Shown here: piece by piece, positions 33,655 to 45,462 of the stretch
Position numbering within the stretch: the first letter of the stretch is position 1
How the letters are laid out: each line of letters starts with the position of its first letter
DNA from: Heloderma charlesbogerti
Taxonomy: Eukaryota; Chordata; Lepidosauria; Squamata; Helodermatidae
NCBI GenBank assembly: GCA_026122225.1
Contig: JANEZZ010001497.1
Span: forward strand, 1,594,117-1,658,116
DNA: 64,000 bases
Direction: 5' to 3'
Position numbers and translations under genes: made by a program
The notes under the pieces: model-generated
What the model was told of the DNA's origin: nothing
Database searches by the model: none
What the model saw: the letters and a program-made list of their open reading frames with translations, nothing else

Positions 33655-34560
33655 CTTTGTACTCTGGTATTCCTTAGGGAAAGCAGTAAAGAGTCAGAAA
33701 ATTGAATTAATTTAATTTGGGATTCCCCTTGAGGTTTAATAACTATGTAGACAAAAGGTTGATAAGACAGCGTACAGACGTCATTGAAACCTGGAGTACT
33801 TGCATGGTTATTTGATAAAGCTTCCCTCTGCTTCCCTCTGCCTCCCCTCCAGCATTAACATATGTATCTGGTTTCAGATTGGAAGCAGACTGTTCTCCCT
33901 TTCTCCATCCTTTAGGCAGACCATCTGCTTCAATTCTGTTATCAAGCACCAGCATGTTTAATCAGTGAAATGTTTCTAGGCATGACTCGGAGCATAATGG
34001 GACCCAAACACCTTCCAAGAACAACCACAGACTGCACTGCAATACCCCCAAACCCCAGCCATAAGTTTCTGAGCCTTGCAGCCCTTCCCCTAATCTGAAT
34101 CTTATCTGGTGAGGACAGCAGCAGTTAGAAGTAGGGACGTATGAATGTTATGCCACGGATCTCGGGGAGGCCGAATGCCAGGGAGGAGGAATCGGTGGAG
34201 GAATGGCCTGTCCTCCCCCCCCGGGATGAGACTTACCTTGGGTGGATCTTCCTGGTGGCGGCAGCTCCAGCAGCAGCTGCAGCGGCGGTGGTGCGGTGGT
34301 GGCTGCGGCGGCCGGTCTTCCGACCAGCGGCCGCCGCCGCCATTTCCAGTTAAAAAAAAAATGTGATAGGCTTTGTAAAGATTTACGTAGCCTATCATGG
34401 CTAGTTTTTTTTTTAAAAAAAAAACATGATAGGCTACGTAAATGTTTACGTAGCCTATCACGGCTGACTTTAAAAAACAAACGCGCGTACGCAAATTTTT
34501 GTTCCTTATTTTGGGACGTCTTAGTCTACATAAACATTTACGTAGACTAAGACAGCAAAA

Positions 34561-37500
34561 CCCCTTCATGGATCACTGCCTTGTTGTGGCGAAGGGGCTT
34601 GCGTAACTCAGTGAAGCCATAAGCTATGCCGTGCAGGGCCACCCAAGACGGACAGGTCATGGCAGAGAGTTCTGACAAAATGTGGTCCACTGGAGAAGGA
34701 AATGGCAACCCACTCCTGTATTCTTGCCAAGAAAACCCCATGGAACGTATCACAAGGCTAAAAGATATGATGCCGGAAGATGAGTCCCTCAGGTTGGAAG
34801 GTGTCCAATATACTACTGGGGAAGAGCAGAGGGTATTTCCAAGTAGCACCAGAAAGAGTGAAGCGGCTGGGCCAAAGCCGAAAGTACACTCATCTGTGGA
34901 TGTGTCTGGTGGTGAAAAGAAAATCCAATGCTGTAAAGAACAATATTGTTTAGGAACCTGGAATGTCAGATCAATGAATCAAGGTAAGCTGGAGGTGGTC
35001 AAACATGCGATGGCAAGATTGAACATCGACATCTTGGGAATCAGTGAACTAAAATGGACAGGCATGGGCAAATTTAATTCAGGTGACCATCATATCTACT
35101 ATTGTGGGCAAGAATCCCTTAGAAGAAATGGAGTAGCACCCATAGTCAACAAAAGGGTGGGAAAAGCAGTACTGGGGTACAATCTTAAAAATGATAGAAT
35201 GATCTCAGTACGAATCCATAGCAAACCATTCAACATCACAGTAATTCAAGTCTATGCCCCAACCACTGATGCCGAAGAACCTGAGGTTGATCGGTTCTAT
35301 GAAGACCTACAACACCTTCTAGAACTCACACCAAAAAAAGATGTCCTCTTCATCATAGGGGATTGGAATGCTAAAGTAGGAAGTCAAGAAATCACCGGGA
35401 TAACAGGCAGGCATGGCCTTGGTGTACAAAATGAAGCAGGACAAAAGCTAATAGAGTTTTGCCAAGAGAACACGTTGATCATAGCAAACACTCTTTTCCA
35501 ACAGCACAAGAGGTGACTCTACACATGGACATCACCAGATGGTCAATATCGAAATCAGATTGATTATGTCCTTTGCTGCCAAAGATGGAGAAGCTCTATA
35601 CAGTCAGTAAAAACAAGACCTGGAGCTGACTGTGGCTCGATCATGGCTTCTTGCAAAATTTCGGCTTAAATTGAAGAACATCGGGAAAACCACTAAACCA
35701 TTCAGGTATGACCTCAATCATATCCCTTATGAATATACAGTGGAGGTGAGGAATAGATTTCAGGGATTAGACCTGATAGACAGAGTGCCTGAGGAACTAT
35801 GGACAGAGGTCCGTAACATTGTTCAGGAGGCAGCAACGAAATCCATCCCAAAGAAAAAGAAATGCAAGAAAGCCAAGTGGCTTTCTGATGAGGCTTTACA
35901 AGTAGCTGACGAAAGAAGGGAAGCGAAAAGCAAGGGAGGAAGGGGAAGATATATCCAACTGAATGCAGAGTTCCAGAGAATAGCAAGGAGAGACAAGAAG
36001 GCCTTCTTAAATGAACAATGCAAAGAAATCGAGGAAAACAACAGAATGGGAAAGACTAGAGATCTCTTCAAGAAAATTGGAGATCTCAAGGGAATCATAC
36101 CTTTTGTGCAAAGATGGGTATGATCAAGGACAAAGAAGTCAGGGACCTAACAGAAGCAGATGAGATTAAGAAGAGGTGGCAAGAATACACAGAAATACAG
36201 GAAAGATCTGAATGTCCCTGATAGCCATGATAGTACGGTCACTGAACTTGAGCCGAACATCCTCGAGAGTGAAGTCAAGTGGGCCTTAGGAAGCATTAGT
36301 AACAACAAAGCTAGTGGAGATGACAGTATTCCAGCTGAGCTATTTAAAATCCTAAAGGGTGATGCTGTTAAAGTGCTGCGTTCAATATGCCAACAAATTT
36401 GGAACACTCAACAATGGCCACAAGACTTTAAAAGATCAGTTTACATTCCAATTCCAAAGAAGGGCAACGCCAAAGAGTGTTCAAACTACCGCACAATTGC
36501 GCTCATTTCACATGCCAGCAAGGTGATGCTCAAAATCCTACAAGCTAGGCTTCAGCAGTATGTGAACCAAGAACTACCGGAAGTACAAGCTGGGTTTCGA
36601 AGAGGCAGAGGAACTAGAGATCAAATCACCAACATTCGCTGGATCATGGAGAAAGCAAGAGAATTCTAGAAAAACATCTATTTCTGCTTCATTGATTATG
36701 CTAAAGCCTTTGAGAGCCAGGGCCTGCAGGAGAGGCCACCACCAACACCGGGGAAGAAGTGGGCCTGCTGCTGCTGCTGCTGCTGCTGCCGCCGCTGTCG
36801 CTGCTGCCGCCGCTGCCGCCAGGCCTTCCCTGGAGACTTCTCCCTGGCAGACTGCCAGTCCCTGCAGGACCAGCTAGACTGGTGAGGACGAGGGAGAGGG
36901 CCTTTTCTATGGTGGCCCCCAATCTGTGGAACTCCCTCCTTAGGAAACTCCGTCATGCCCCCTCTTTAATGGGCTGCCATCATGCATTAAAAACGTTGTT
37001 GTTCAGGCAGGCATTTGGGGTCGGTTAGGGTATTTTAGAAAATGTTTTTATTGTAGAATTTTATTGTTTTAAACTGTTTTATTGTATGTTGTACATCGCC
37101 CAGAGTGGCTGGGTGACCAGCCAGATGGGCGATTAATAAATTTAATACTAAATAAATAAAAATAAATTTGATTGTGTGGATCACAACAAACTGTGGCAAA
37201 TTCTTAAAGTGATGGGAGTACCAGACCACCTTACCTGTCTCCAGAGTACATCATGAGAAACGCTGGGTTGGATGAATCAAAGGTCAGAATTAAGATTGCC
37301 GGGAGAATTATCAGCAACCTCCGATATGCAGACGATATCTGCATTTATATCGTCTAATGGCAGAAAGCGAAGAGGATCTCAAGAGCCTCTTGTTGATGGT
37401 GAAAGAGGACAGTGCAAAAGCTGGTTTGAAACTCAACATTAAAAAAACTAAGATCATGGCATCTGGCGCCATCACTTCCTGGCATATAGAAGGGGAAGAA

Positions 37501-38117
37501 ATGGAAGCAGTGACAGATTTTACTTTCTTGGGCTCCAAGATCACTGCAGACGGTGACTGTAGCCATGACATTAAAAGACGCTTGCTCCTTGGGAGGAAAG
37601 CTATGGCAAACCTAGACAGCATAGTAAGAAGCAGAGACATCACCTTGCCGACAATGGTCCGTCTCATCAAAGCTATGGTTTTCCCAGTAGCAATGTATGG
37701 CTGTGAGAGCTGGGCTATAATGAAGGCTGAGCACCAAAGAATTGATGCTTTCGAACTGTGGTGCTGGAGAAGACTCTTATGAATCCCCTGGACTGTAAGG
37801 AGGTCCAATCAGTCCATCCTGAAGGAAATCAACTCTGACTGCTCATTGGAAGGACAGATACTGAAGCTGAAGCTGAAATATTTTGGCCACCTAATGCGAA
37901 GAGAAAACTCTCTGGAAAAGACCCTGATGCTGGGAAAGACTGAAGGCAAAAGGAGAAGGGGATGACAGAGGATGAGATGGCTAGATAGCATCACCGATGC
38001 AATGAGTATGAACTTGAGCACACTCTGGGAGAGAGCGCAGGACAGGAAGGTCTGGCGTGCTATGGTCCATGGGGTCACGAAGAGTCGGACACGACTGAAC
38101 GACTGAACAACAACAAC
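34561..38117 (+). pseudogene. RTE-BovB LINE copy 2, disrupted
   Basis: It begins CCCCTTCATGGATCACTGCC and ends GACTGAACGACTGAACAACAACAA like the intact copy at 48774. It sits inside a PAL-hAT palindrome, with an AAGA(C/T)(A/G)GC(G)AAAA duplication at the ends. The endonuclease part reads through 34626-35516, where a CGA codon has become TGA. Further damage includes a frameshift near 35640, an L2-derived insert at 36709-37168, loss of about 135 bp that carries RT sequence, and an altered YADD region near 37330. It cannot be active. Confidence 0.9.
36709..37168 (+). repeat. L2-derived insertion with a CTG/CCG tract inside BovB copy 2
   Basis: The right part (36875-37168) is the L2 3' end seen at 9580-9870. 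The left part is GC-rich and contains CTGCTGCTG...CCGCCGCTG (36765-36825). The BovB sequence resumes exactly at GATTGTGTGGATCACAAC, so this is a clean insertion with a short TTTGA repeat at both sides. Confidence 0.75.
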
Positions 38118-38689
38118 AAGATGGCGAAAATAAGGGTAACGCAAATAGCAAAGCATCTACGCTATTTGTGTTCCCCTTATTTTCACCGTCTTAGTCTACA
38201 TAAATATTTATGTAGACTAAGACATGACAAAATAAGGAACGCAAATGGCAGTGGCCGTGGACACTGCCATTTGCGTGTGCGCGTTTTTGTTGTTGTTGTT
38301 TTTAAGTCAGCCGTGGTAGGCTACATAAACATTTATGTAGCCTATCATGGCTGACTGCAGGGATGCAAACGGCGGTGGCTATGGCTGCCACCATTTGCGT
38401 CCCTACTAGCCAGTGGCTGGATGTCCGGCTGCTGGCGGAGCTGGCCGGCAGCTCCGCAGAATCGCTGCGGAGCACAGCTAGCCGGCCAGGATTCCAGGGG
38501 GGGAGGAACGGAGCACCTCCCCTGCAGTGAGGATTCCAGGGGGAGGGACGGAACGCCTCCCCCCCAACCATAAACATAATTCACGAAAGGTAAGTACCTT
38601 TCGTACATCCCTAGTCAGAAGCCTCACTTCAAGCCTTCCATTCCTCTTTGGTCCTCAAGAAGATGAAATGGCAGCATTACATGCACAAG

Positions 38690-38803
38690 AATCCTAGAAT
38701 AGAATGGTAGGGTTGGGAGGGTCCCATAAGGCCATCAAGTCCAACCCCCTGCTCAATGCAGGAACCTAAGTCAAAGCATCGCTAACAGATGGCTGTCCAG
38801 CCT
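38690..38803 (-). repeat. CR1 3' end fragment
   Basis: ATCCTAGAATAGAATGGTAGGGTTGGGAGGG...CCAACCCCCTGCTCAATGCAGG is the reverse complement of a CR1 3' end. Confidence 0.7.
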
Positions 38804-38805
38804 CT

Positions 38806-39275
38806 AAATATTTACGTAGGCTAGAACGGCGAAAAATAAAGGAACGCAAATAGCGCCCACTACGCTATTTGCATTCCTTTTTTTCGCCATTTTATCTTAC
38901 GTAAATATTTACGTAAGATAAATCAATGAAAAAAAGGGAATGCAAATGGCGGCCGCCGTAGCCACCGCCATTTGTGTACATTGGGTTTGGGTTTTTTTTT
39001 ACCCAGCCGCGATAGCCTACATAAATTCTTACGTACCCTATCAAGGCTGCAAGGATGCAATGGTGGCAGCAGGAGCCTGGATGTGGCCGGCCAGGAGACC
39101 AGCCACCAGAGTCGCCCCCGACGCCGACGCTGCCAAATCCGCCGGCCATCGAGGATCCCGGGCGGGAGGACCGGATTGCCTCCCCCCATCGAGGATTCTG
39201 GGGGGAGGGACGGAGCACCTCCCCCCCCACCGTGAAAGTTTCCGTGACAAGTTAAGTGACTTTCGTACATCCCTA
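38806..39275 (+). mobile_element. PAL-hAT element 16, left-truncated
   Basis: It begins in the core palindrome (AATATTTACGTAGGCTAGAACGG) and ends TTAAGTGACTTTCGTACATCCCTA at 39275. The A arm and left terminus are missing. The B-arm donor has decayed to AAGTTAAGT. It abuts minus-strand BovB copy 3, whose 3' end is lost. Confidence 0.75.
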
Positions 39276-41750
39276 TCTGTGATGCTATCTAGCCATCTCA
39301 TCCTCTGCCATCCCCTTCTCCTTTTGACTTTGATCTTTCCCAGCATCAGGGTCTTTTCCAGAGAGTTTTCTCTTCGCATTAGGTGGCCAAAATATTTGAG
39401 CTTCAGCTTCAGTGTCTGTCCTTCCAATGAGCACTCAGGGTTGATTTCCTTTAGGATTGACTGATTTGACCTCCTTGCAGTCCAGGGGACTCATAAGAAT
39501 CTTCTCCAGCACCACAGTTCGAAAGCATCGATTCTTCGGCGCTTAGCCTTCCTTATAGTCCAGCTCTCACAGCCATACATTACTACTGGGAAAACCATAG
39601 CTTTGACTAGACGGACCTTTGTCAGCAAGGTGATGTCTCTGCTTCTTACTATGCTGTCTAGGTCTGCCATAGCTTTCCTCCCAAGGAGCAAGCGTCCTTT
39701 AATTTCATGGCTACAGTCACCGTCTGTGGTGATCTTGGAGCCCAAAAGAGTAAAATCTGTCACTGCTTCCATTTCTTCCCCTTCGATATGCCAGGAAGTG
39801 ATGGGGCCAGATGCCATGATCTGAGTTTTTTTAATGTTGAGTTCCAACCAGCTTTTTCACTCTCCACTTTCACCCTCAACAAGAGGCTCTTTAGATCTCC
39901 TTCGCTTTCTGCCATTAGGGTGGTATTGTCTGTGTATCTGAGGTTATTGATAATTCTCCCAGCAATCTTAATTCCGACCTGTGATTCATCCAACCCAGCG
40001 TTTCTCATGATGTTCTCTGCATAGAAGTTAAATAAGCAGGGCGACAATATACAGCCTTGTCGTACTCCTTTCCCAATTTTGAACCACTCGGTTGTTCCAT
40101 GTCTGGTTCTTACTGTTGCTTCTTGACCCTCATACAGGTTTCTCAGGAGACAGGTACGGTGGTCTGGTACCCCCATCTCTTTAAGAATTTGCCACAGTTT
40201 GTTGTGATCCACACAATCAAAGGCTTTAGCGTAGTCAATGAAGCAGAAATAGACATTTTTCTGGAATTCTCTTGCTTTCTCCATGATCCAGCAAATGTTG
40301 GGGATTTGATTTCTGGTTCCTCTGCCTCTTCAAAACCCAGCTTGTATTTACGGTATTTGTCGGTTCACATACTGCTGAAGCTAGGGATGGCGGAGAATTC
40401 TGCCATGGATTTCAGTGAGGCCAAATGCACTAGGGGGGGGGAACGGCCTGCCCTCTCCCCCCCCACAGATTCCCCCCAGGATGAAGCTTACCTGGGGTGG
40501 ATGTTCCGGATGGCAGCAGCTCCGGCGGCGGCTCCAGTGGCGGCTCCGGCAGCAGCTCCGGCGGCGGCGGCAGCGGCTGGTCTTTTGACCGGCTGCTGTG
40601 GCCGCCATTTGCATCCTGTTCTCCTGGTCTTTGCTGTGATAGGCTAAGTATTTACATAACCTATCACGGCAAGCCGAGCAAAAAAAAAACGGCGTAGGCA
40701 AATGGTGGAGGATACGGCGGCCGCCATTTGCGTTCCCTATTTTTCTCCGGTTTAGCCTACATAAATATTTACGTAAGCTATTATGGCGAAAAAAAAGGAA
40801 CGCAAGTAGCTCCCGCTACGTTATTTGTGTTTCCATTTTTTTCACCGTAATTCGCCGTAATAGCCATTTGCATCCGCAGCAGCCCAACCGCGGCTGGAAC
40901 TCCGGCTGTGGATGGGCCTGGCTGGCTGCTCCATGGAGCTTGCCAGGCAGGATTCTGGGGGGGAGGGACAGAGCGCTTCCCCCCCGACCGAGAATCAATT
41001 CCATTAAAATGTATGTGACTTTCGTACATCCCTAGCTGAAGCCCAGCTTGTAGGATTTTGAGCATAACCTTGCTGGCATGTGAAATGAGCGCAATTGTAC
41101 GGTAGTTTGAACACTCTTTGGCATTGCCCTTCTTTGGAATTGGAATGTAAACTGACCTTTTCCAATGTTGTGGCCACCGTTGAGTGTTCCAAATTTGTTG
41201 GCATATTGAGTGCAGCACTTTAATAGCATCATCCTTTAGGATTTTAAATAGCTTAGCTGGAATACTGTCATCTCCGCTAGCTTTGTTGTTACTAATGCTT
41301 CCTAAGGCCCACTTGACTTCACTCTCGAGGATGTTCGGCTCAAGTTCAGTGACTGCACTATCATGGTTATCAGGGACATTCAGATCTTTCCTGTATAGTT
41401 CTTCTGTGTATTCTTTCCACCTCTTCTTAATCTCATCTGCTTCTGTTAGGTCCCTGCCTTCTTTGTCCTTTATCATGCCCATCTTTGCACAAAACGTTCC
41501 CTTGAGATCCCCGATTGTCTTGAAAAGATCTCTAGTCTTTCCCATTCTATTGTTATTGTGATATGTTCCATGGGGTTTTCTTGGCAAGAATACTGGAGTG
41601 GGTTGCCATTTCCTTCTCCAGTGGACCACATTTTGTCAGAACTCTCCGCCATGACCTGTCCGTCTTGGGTGGCCCTGCATGGCATAGCTTATGGCTTCAC
41701 TGAGTTACGCAAGCCCCTTCGCCACAACAAGGGAGTGATCCATGAAGGGG
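39276..41750 (-). pseudogene. RTE-BovB LINE copy 3, minus strand, truncated, deleted and split
   Basis: Minus-strand frames at 39491-39847, 39760-40284 and 41118-41629 translate to BovB RT and C-terminal segments, including FIDYAKAFDCVDH and a changed RYTDNTTLMAES in place of the catalytic RYADD. PAL-hAT element 17 splits it at 40382-41034. Near 41560 most of the endonuclease region is deleted, joining sequence near the start codon to the linker. The 3' end is missing at the junction with element 16. Confidence 0.9.
40382..41034 (+). mobile_element. PAL-hAT element 17 in BovB copy 3, target duplication GCTGAAGC
   Basis: Perfect 8-bp repeats flank it at 40374-40381 and 41035-41042, and both flanks are contiguous BovB sequence, which defines the insertion exactly. 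The left donor is CAG/GTAAGC; the right donor has decayed (AAATGTATGTGAC). The right half of the core is shortened. Confidence 0.92.
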
Positions 41751-41906
41751 CAACTGGTGTACATGCTGCTTCACAAAGAATGAGAAGACAGATTCCTACC
41801 TGAAAAGGCTGTCATTTTTTATTCCTCTGTATTGTGTTCCATTGATTTTTTGTTGCAGACTTGTGTTTCTCTGCTCTCAGTTTTTCATGTACTGTTTTTG
41901 ACAATA

Positions 41907-42320
41907 AGGGAGCAATAGTAGGAGGCTAGTCGGCCATCTCCAAACTCAGTGGCGACCGACTATCCATTGCAGGGTGGACAGGGCATGGAGGGTATCCTCT
42001 TCTCTGCACTCCAGCCACCCTGCATTCGTGGCTAGACAGACCATTTTGTCTCTCTAGCCGTGGGACTTTGGAGCGGAGGGGTGAGAGGAATTGGTGACAC
42101 ATAGGAAGTGTCTTACCCGCACTTCCATGCTCCCTGCCCCTCCTTGCCCCCAGTAGCGCGTCCTTTTGCCCCACTCCACACTGCTGTTCCAAGCATGTAG
42201 CCTGGGGTGAACCATGCCTCTTACAAGGTGGTGGGGAGGAGGTTTTCTAGGAAAACTTCACAGAACCGAACAGTCCTATGGCCATCTAGCCCCTGTCTAG
42301 CAGCTATAGGATTGCTCTCT
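41907..42320. mobile_element. second TIR family, copy 4
   Basis: It starts AAGGGAGCAATAGTAGG and ends CTATAGGATTGCTCTCT. The interior (ATTGCAGGG, GTGACACATAGGAAGTG, CACTGCTGTTCCAAGC) aligns with copies 1-3. No coding capacity. Confidence 0.65.
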
Positions 42321-42710
42321 AATTATATTTTCTTTACTTCTGAATTATTAATACTTTAGTGTCGATTTTATATACTAATATTTTAATGTATTGCAATTAT
42401 TTCTTGTAATTACGATTCTTTTTCCTTGTTCTTGCTTTTCTCTTGCCAGGGGATTTACAATGCAGGGCAGCATATACAGAGCATGCATAAATACATAGGG
42501 AGACACAATGGGAATAATGCCAGTGAAGGTCTTTGGAAAGTACAACACTACTATACAAATGCTAAATATGATTTCCTCCAGAGTAGGAACATGGGAACAA
42601 AATGGTGCTTCCAGTACAATTTATACTTCTTTGTATTGTCCTGCACTGCATTTTCGTCACTGAATAGCATATTGGAATGTCATCCACCCATGTCATCTTT
42701 GTTTGGTCAG

Positions 42711-42840
42711 GAAGCACCAAGAGAATACCACTTCCAGCTGTGTGTGCCTGTTCTGGAGGCTCCTGCTTTTTCCATACTTGTCCTGAGGACATGGTAGCAA
42801 TTGGGATGTGCAGTCTCAGTCCCTTAGTTTGCTGCAAAAA
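42711..42840 (+). CDS. Defensin B, exon 2: beta-defensin domain with an extra cysteine
   Basis: This exon is too short for ORF callers but is well supported. It is bounded by TTTGTTTGGTCAG and AAAAA/gtgagt, is 130 nt long like defensin A exon 2, and has the same entry (1) and exit (2) phases. In that frame the cysteines at codons 11, 18, 23, 33, 40 and 41 are spaced X6, X4, X9, X6 and adjacent, the canonical beta-defensin pattern. A seventh cysteine lies at codon 13 (motif CACSGGSC). It carries Glu-Asp between C3 and C4 and few basic residues, so it is less cationic than defensin A. Exon 1 was not found; it may lie among the repeats upstream or be lost. Confidence 0.85.
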
Positions 42841-43129
42841 GTGAGTTCCAGATGCAGACTTGGTATATACACACTTATTCCCTGACATCTCTCTCTCCCC
42901 TCAGTCACTCCCCACTAATGATGGATGGGCTCACCCACAACCGCTGAGCATGGGTGCTCGCCAAGTCACCACTGCTGTCCGCCCCTGCTCACCAGGCCGC
43001 GCGAGCCCTGGAGGGCTCAGCAAGCGGTCCTGGGACTCCCCACAGCCATCCTTTCCTTGATCCAAGCCACCATTTTTTAAGCAAGATCGGGCTCCGCAAT
43101 GTCTGTATATATATTTAATATTGTGCACA

Positions 43130-43255
43130 GTGGCAGATGTACAGTGCTATGCTCACTGCAGGACTTGGGACCAGTTTCTAACTCTCAGCCTAACCTTGCA
43201 CACTGCCTTGGGTTCTTTGCAAGAGGAAAAATGGTAGAATATCAATGTAATAATA
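43130..43255 (+). repeat. degenerate tRNA-SINE remnant
   Basis: GCTCACTGCAGGACTTGGGACCAGTTTCTAACTCTCAGCCTAACC...CTTGGGTTCTTTGCAAGAGGAAAAATGG aligns loosely with the 3' half of the SINE at 30706. Confidence 0.45.
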
Positions 43256-43292
43256 ATAACAACAACAACAACAACAATAACAATAATAATCT
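43241..43292. repeat. (AAT/AAC)n microsatellite
   Basis: Mixed AAT and AAC trinucleotides following the SINE tail. Confidence 0.9.
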
Positions 43293-43394
43293 TCATTACT
43301 GTAGTAATTATATGGTTTAAGTGACAAACTTGGTCCAGAACAAACTTGTCCTAAGTGATACTTTAAAAATGGTCTGTGTATGTACACACAAGCC

Positions 43395-43548
43395 CCTCCT
43401 CTCTATTCTATCCTCACAACAACCCTGCAAGGTAGATTAGGCTGAGAGTCAGTGACTGGCCCAAAGTTACCCCATGAACGTCATGGCCGAGTGGGGAGTA
43501 GAACTCAGATTTCCTGAGTCCCAGTCTAACTCTCTAATCATTACCCTA
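43395..43548 (-). repeat. tRNA-derived SINE, minus strand
   Basis: The reverse complement reads AGAGTTAGACTGGGACTCAGGAAATCTGAGTTCTACTCCCCACTCGGCC followed by GTAACTTTGGGCCAGTCAC, the A/B-box head and body seen at 30706. It lies in defensin B intron 2. Confidence 0.65.
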
Positions 43549-43552
43549 CATA

Positions 43553-43670
43553 GAATCATAGAATCACAGAACAGTAGGGTTGGAAGGAGCCTACAAGACC
43601 ATCGAGTCCAACCCCCTGCTCAGTGCAGGAATCCCTGACAGATGGCTGCCCAGACTCATCTTGAAGCCTC
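43553..43670 (-). repeat. CR1 3' end fragment
   Basis: AGAATCATAGAATCACAGAACAGTAGGGTTGGAAGG...CCAACCCCCTGCTCAGTGCAGGAATCC is the reverse complement of the CR1 3' end. Confidence 0.75.
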
Positions 43671-44102
43671 ATCTCCTCTTCCTCTCCCCAAAGCCTCCAT
43701 TAGATGGACAGAAATGCCCCTCTAGTTTAAATGCAGAGTGGGAGGCGCAAAGCACTCTACATAGGATACTTGTGACCCCCAAGTTCAGATGCTTATGAAT
43801 ACCCAGGGCAGATTCCATAGGACTGTGCCCTTAGAAGAGTTCAGACACCGCTATGTGTGAGCAGGTCATCAACATACTTTTGCATGGTGCCACTTTTGCA
43901 TATTTTCAGTCGCCCATAAATATGTTCCACTGTGGTTTTGCATTCATCTGTGCTTTTGTTATATGCAACAAAATCTGTGGTTTACAGCATTATTTAAATG
44001 TGTTTTTTAAAGTAAAATAGAATGACCTCAGATTAAAGCAGAAATGGGGCAGAGTGCATATGCGATTTTGACAAGGGGCAGAAATACTGGTTCTCCCACC
44101 AC

Positions 44103-45076
44103 TAGGGGTGGACGAAAGTCACTTACCTGTCCTCGAAGCTTGTTCACGGTGGGGGGGAGGCGCTTCGCTGCTCCCCCCGCAAAGTTCAGGCCAGTGGGGG
44201 GAGGCTTCCTGCCTCGCCCGGCCGAAATTCAGGCTGGGGGGAGGCTTCCCGCCTCACCCGGCAGAAATTCAGGCCGGGCAGGAGGCGCCTCACCTCACCC
44301 GGCCGCGAACTCAAAAGTTTTTTTTTAAAAAAAAACGCCCCCGTGATAGGCTACGTGACGATTAACGTAGCCTATCACAGCTAGATCTGCAAAGTCAGCT
44401 GTGATAGGCTATGTGACGATTAACGTAGCCTATCACAGGTGACTTTAAAAAAAAAAAAAGCGCGTACGCAAATGGCGGCCCCCATAGGGAGCCGCCATTC
44501 GCGTTCCTTATTTGGTGGCTGTAGTCTACGTAAATATTTACGTAGACTATGGCGAAAATAAGGGCAACGCAAATAGCATTGCCCTTATTTTCGCCGTAGT
44601 CTACGTAAAGATTTACGTAGATTACAGCGACCAAATAAGGAACGGGAATGGCGGCTCCCTATGGGGGCCGCCATTATCCGTACGTGCTTTTTTTTTTTTA
44701 AAGTCACCCGTGATAGGCTACGTGATGATTTACGTAGCCTATCATGGCTGACTTTGCAAATCTAGCCATGATAGGCTACGTTAATCGTCACGTAGCCTAT
44801 CACGGGGGCGTTTTTTTTTCTTTGATTGGAATGGCGGCGGCGGCGGCAGCCGGTCAAAAGACCGGCTGCCACTCCCTCCCCGGACGAACACCCACCGAAC
44901 CGCTGGCCGGACCCACCGCCGGGAGGGACATTCGGCAAAGATAAGTCCCGTCCCGGGGGGGGGGTGCGGGGTGCAGGGGGGCTGCGGAGAATTTCCCCCC
45001 GAAACTTGTCTGGGGGGCCGAACACGTTGACGCTCGGCCCGCCGAAGTTTCGGGGAGAAATTCTCCGCCATCCCTA
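44103..45076 (-). mobile_element. PAL-hAT element 18 in defensin B intron 2, target duplication CCCACCAC
   Basis: Perfect 8-bp repeats flank it at 44095-44102 and 45077-45084. The B arm is at the left and the A arm at the right. The left donor CAG/GTAAGT is antisense to defensin B; the sense donor at the right has decayed to AAAGATAAGT. The core palindrome is complete and symmetric. Confidence 0.92.
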
Positions 45077-45462
45077 CCCACCACTGATTCTGATTGGCTC
45101 ATTCACTCACAGAGGAGAAGTAGTCAGAACAGGGACTCATGCATAAATGCAAGGGGTAGTCTTGTGGGCACCAGGAGAAACTGTGTGAGTGTGTGGTGGG
45201 GAACCCTCCCCGTGCTATGTAATGGTAATTCTGAGTGTTGGACACACACTGCTAACACACACCGCTGCATAAGTCTTGTGTGTGTAATTTCTTGTTTTCA
45301 GTGACACTCTATGACATTTGAAACCCAGGCAGAGCTGCAGAGAATTCTGGAAATTGACAGCACTAATGTGGAAGACAGGTATACTCAGGCTTCCCACATG
45401 AGTCATCAAGAATTCCAACCGGTACTGAGCATAAAGAAAAAAGCTTCTCTCTTCCTTTGCAG

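Larger units (their letters stand above)
31600..34120. repeat. segmental duplication, copy 1 (partner 48415-53050)
   Basis: Collinear matches to copy 2 include CCTTCTGCTTAGTTCCTCTTGG, GCATTATTTAACTGTAATTTGGTGGCTGC, a segment ending CCTTTGTACTCTGGTATTCC, and the block at 33785-33975 around GGAGTACTTGCATGG and CAGACTGTTC. PAL-hAT elements 13 and 14 are present here and absent from copy 2, while element 21 is absent here. No coding exon was recognised in either copy. Confidence 0.75.
34132..38613 (+). mobile_element. PAL-hAT element 15 with a nested BovB, target duplication GTTAGAAG/GTCAGAAG
   Basis: 7 of 8 duplication bases match (34124-34131 and 38614-38621). Removing the BovB at 34561-38117 leaves about 0.92 kb. 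The left end is hybrid, starting TAGGGACGTATGAATG and then joining A-arm sequence. Donors AAG/GTAAGT are intact at both sides (the right one near 38590). Confidence 0.88.

Noticed and set aside
33785..33975. Conserved duplicon block as a third defensin exon
   Set aside because: It is conserved with 52840-53040, but no cysteine pattern, no matching phase and no open frame in either copy.
41821..41900. Hydrophobic stretch as the missing defensin B exon 1
   Set aside because: It lacks an in-frame ATG and a phase-1 donor.
42562..42888. 108-aa minus-strand open frame
   Set aside because: It overlaps defensin B exon 2 antisense, has no domain, and the + strand exon explains the conservation (length, phase, cysteines).
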